A stretch of DNA of 64,000 nt from Bacteroidota bacterium. GTDB lineage: Bacteria > Bacteroidota > Bacteroidia > Chitinophagales > Chitinophagaceae. A program made the translations under genes and the position numbers. The stretch spans positions 1 through 64,000 of the forward strand of contig JAFDYJ010000012.1 in NCBI GenBank assembly GCA_018267515.1, given 5' to 3'. The notes beneath the pieces were generated by a model. It was given only the letters and a program-made list of their open reading frames with translations, was not told the origin of the DNA and searched no databases. Below are positions 61,877 to 64,000 of the stretch, one piece after another. Position 1 is the first letter of the stretch. Each line of letters starts with the position of its first letter.

Positions 61877-64000
61877 TTAAATACTGAATGCAGTTTCAAT
61901 GATCTCCGCCTGTTCCTGTGCATGCACTTTTGCATATCCGGAAGCAGTGGATGCGGAGGGTTGACGACTAATCACTCCATAGTTAATAGTTTTCAGATTC
62001 ATTTGCAAAAATGACGCTGCTCCCATATTCAATGGTTCTTCCTGTACCCAAAACCAGGTGGCCTTATTGTACTTTCTGTAAAGTTGTTCCAGTTGCATCA
62101 CAGGCAAAGGATATATTTGTTCCAGCCGGATCAATGCAATATCCGCCCTTTTATCTTTCAGCATCTTTTCTTCCAGGTCAAAATAAATTTTACCACTGCA
62201 AAACAAAACTTTCTTGACATTACCGGCAACAGCATTACTGTCATCAATCACTTCTCTGAAACCACCTTCGAGAAATTCATTCATTACTGAATAGGATCCG
62301 TGATGCCTGAGATTGGCTTTAGGCGAAAAATTAATCAACGGTTTCCGGAATGGCCAGGCTAATTGTCTTCTCAAACCATGAAAGAAATTAGAAGCTGTGG
62401 TTATATTCGTTACTACCAGGTTCAACTCTGCACTCAGTTGCAGGAAACGTTCCATTCTCCCGCTGCTGTGTTCGGGCCCCTGCCCTTCATACCCATGAGG
62501 TAAAAGAATTACAACACCATTCATACGATTCCATTTTTGTTCACCGGCAGCAATAAACTGATCAATCATCACCTGAGCTTCATTTGCGAAATCACCAAAC
62601 TGAGCTTCCCATAATACCAGTGCATTCGGATTCGCTAATGAATAGCCATATTCAAAACCCAATACAGCAAACTCACTCAACAATGAATTATAAATTCTGA
62701 ATTGTCCTTTTGCCCCGGGGATACGTGACAAACGATTATATTCCTGATCCGTGTTTTCATCTCTTAGCGCTGCATGACGATGGGAAAAAGTTCCCCGTTT
62801 CACATCCTGACCGCTCATTCTAACATCTTTTCCATCCAGTAATAAACTTCCATAAGCCATCAACTCACCTGTAGCCCAATCCACTTTGCGTTCTGTTTCA
62901 AATAAGCGCAATTTATCCTGTAAAATTTTTTCGATTTTCCGAAGTGGCTTAAACCCCTCAGGCCAGTGCAGGATAGCATCAAATACTGTTTTGAAATTTT
63001 CAGCACTGATAGCAGTAACCGGTGACTGCTCAAAATCCTGTTGTGTTGCTTTTCGTAAGCTCTTCCACGAAATTTCCGGAGGTTGATAATGGTAGGGTAA
63101 TGGATTTTGTTTTATATCATCCAGCCTTTCCTGCAGATCAGCCCAAAACTTTTTCTCCATTTCTTTAGCCAGATCCTGTGCTGTGGAATCGCCGTTTTCC
63201 AGCAAATGTTTTACATAAACCTCCCTGGGGTTGGGATGATTGTCTATAAGTTCATACAAATGTGGCTGGGTAAACTTGGGATCATCGCCTTCATTATGTC
63301 CATGCTTTCTGTAACAAACCATATCTACAAAAATATCAGCATTGAATTTCTGCCGGTAACGGGTCGCAATTTCTACACAACGCACAACGGCTTCCGGATC
63401 GTCACCGTTCACATGAAATACCGGTGCCTGAACCGTTGCTGCCAAAGATGTACAGTAATCAGAAGTCCGGGCATCATCAAAATCAGTTGTGAATCCGATT
63501 TGATTATTGACAACAAAGTGAATGGTACCGCCGCTGTAATATCCATCCAGTCCGCTCATTTGAAGTACTTCATATACGATTCCCTGTCCGGCCAATGATG
63601 AATCGCCATGTATCAGTATCGGAAGGATTTTGTCAAAATCACTATTATACATTACATCCGCTTTGGCCCTGGAAAATCCTTCTACCACCGGATCTACCGA
63701 CTCAAGGTGAGAGGGATTAGGCATTAATTTTAAATGGATCGTTTTACCATTTAAAGTAGTCAACTCACTGCCAAAACCCATGTGGTATTTTACATCACCA
63801 CTGCCCATTGTCTGATCCGGTTTTGATGCCGCTTCAAACTCACTGAAAATCTGCTCATAGGTTTTACCCATGATATTGGCTAAAACATTTAACCGGCCTC
63901 TATGTGCCATTCCTATTACTACTTCCTGAACATCATGGTCAGCAGCTGTATTAATTATGGAATCCAGAGCTGCAATTGCAGTTTCCCCGCCTTCCAGCGA
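61877..64000 (-). CDS. sucA: 2-oxoglutarate dehydrogenase E1 component (partial, runs off the window)
   Basis: The open frame continues to base 64000, so the N-terminal part (about a quarter of the usual 930 residues) lies outside. The visible 707 residues begin SLEGGETAIAALDSI, then VVIGMAHRGRLNVLAN, a thiamine-diphosphate E1 hallmark. Later motifs are NNQIGFTT, HVNGDDPEAVV (ThDP/Mg site), CYRKHGHNEGDDP, and GTFSHRHA. It oxidatively decarboxylates 2-oxoglutarate with SucB and lipoamide dehydrogenase (not in the window). The Met at 63908-63910 is internal, not the start. sucA-sucB form an operon. Confidence 0.96.
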   Translation of the reverse strand, partial: SLEGGETAIAALDSIINTAADHDVQEVVIGMAHRGRLNVLANIMGKTYEQIFSEFEAASKPDQTMGSGDVKYHMGFGSELTTLNGKTIHLKLMPNPSHLESVDPVVEGFSRAKADVMYNSDFDKILPILIHGDSSLAGQGIVYEVLQMSGLDGYYSGGTIHFVVNNQIGFTTDFDDARTSDYCTSLAATVQAPVFHVNGDDPEAVVRCVEIATRYRQKFNADIFVDMVCYRKHGHNEGDDPKFTQPHLYELIDNHPNPREVYVKHLLENGDSTAQDLAKEMEKKFWADLQERLDDIKQNPLPYHYQPPEISWKSLRKATQQDFEQSPVTAISAENFKTVFDAILHWPEGFKPLRKIEKILQDKLRLFETERKVDWATGELMAYGSLLLDGKDVRMSGQDVKRGTFSHRHAALRDENTDQEYNRLSRIPGAKGQFRIYNSLLSEFAVLGFEYGYSLANPNALVLWEAQFGDFANEAQVMIDQFIAAGEQKWNRMNGVVILLPHGYEGQGPEHSSGRMERFLQLSAELNLVVTNITTASNFFHGLRRQLAWPFRKPLINFSPKANLRHHGSYSVMNEFLEGGFREVIDDSNAVAGNVKKVLFCSGKIYFDLEEKMLKDKRADIALIRLEQIYPLPVMQLEQLYRKYNKATWFWVQEEPLNMGAASFLQMNLKTINYGVISRQPSASTASGYAKVHAQEQAEIIETAFSI

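Overview
The window looks like a chromosomal segment from a Bacteroidota bacterium, most likely of the Chitinophagaceae/Chitinophagales. Reasons: many upstream regions carry the Bacteroidota -7 element TAnnTTTG; Shine-Dalgarno sequences are nearly absent, with one striking exception at rpsU; a PorU/PorV-like type IX secretion pair and a type IX C-terminal sorting domain are present; gene types are typical of the phylum (short AMP nucleosidase, CcmB/C/D set, HscA with an N-terminal extension, YfhO-like protein). GC content is about 40 percent by eye. The segment is mostly housekeeping. I see no prophage, CRISPR array or conjugative element; the only mobile-type gene is one REP-associated transposase.

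Layout. 0-6.5 kb: STAS protein, rnz, then a leftward block (dapA-esterase, accA, hpf, xerC, rpsU). 6.6-11.4 kb: rightward envelope-glycosylation block (acyltransferase, methyltransferase, Alg5-like GT2, YfhO-like membrane protein). 11.4-19.6 kb: hscA, then the porV2-porU2 pair. 19.8-25.1 kb: tyrS and an alpha/beta hydrolase facing a leftward operon (Tat-type PLP enzyme, amino-acid permease, SGNH hydrolase). 25.2-25.4 kb: tRNA-Gln with its own promoter and terminator. 26.2-31.5 kb: a tightly packed leftward five-gene nucleotide-sugar operon (aminotransferase, ugd, UDP-glucuronate decarboxylase, UDP-HexNAc dehydrogenase, rfbC), divergent from waaA. 33.7-35.9 kb: tdk-ccmB-ccmC-ccmD. 36-45.7 kb: gdhA, MFS pump, amn coupled to a double ABC ATPase, queA with a complex leader, lysC. 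46-56.3 kb: M14 peptidase, phosphoesterase, Ldh-family dehydrogenase, a RAYT transposase between short palindromes, ssb, a three-repeat DUF2249 protein, an APC permease, mnmA. 56.3-64 kb: heptameric repeat, lipoprotein, subtilase with type IX sorting signal, then leftward sucA(partial)-sucB-RsmB-like methyltransferase.

How genes work together. dapA and lysC both serve aspartate-family/diaminopimelate synthesis. The nucleotide-sugar operon and waaA supply and build surface glycans. The GT2/YfhO pair resembles a two- or three-component membrane glycosylation system. PorU2/PorV2 and the sorted subtilase belong to type IX export. CcmB/C/D point to cytochrome c maturation, and SucA/SucB to the TCA cycle.

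The observations I find most worth following are: the queA leader, with mutually exclusive helices, a possible pseudoknot and a start-codon hairpin; the exceptional Shine-Dalgarno of rpsU and the hairpin after it; the RAYT/REP unit; the 7-nt-period repeat at 56.3 kb; and the DUF2249 triple repeat. I did not find a convincing wholly new multi-gene system.
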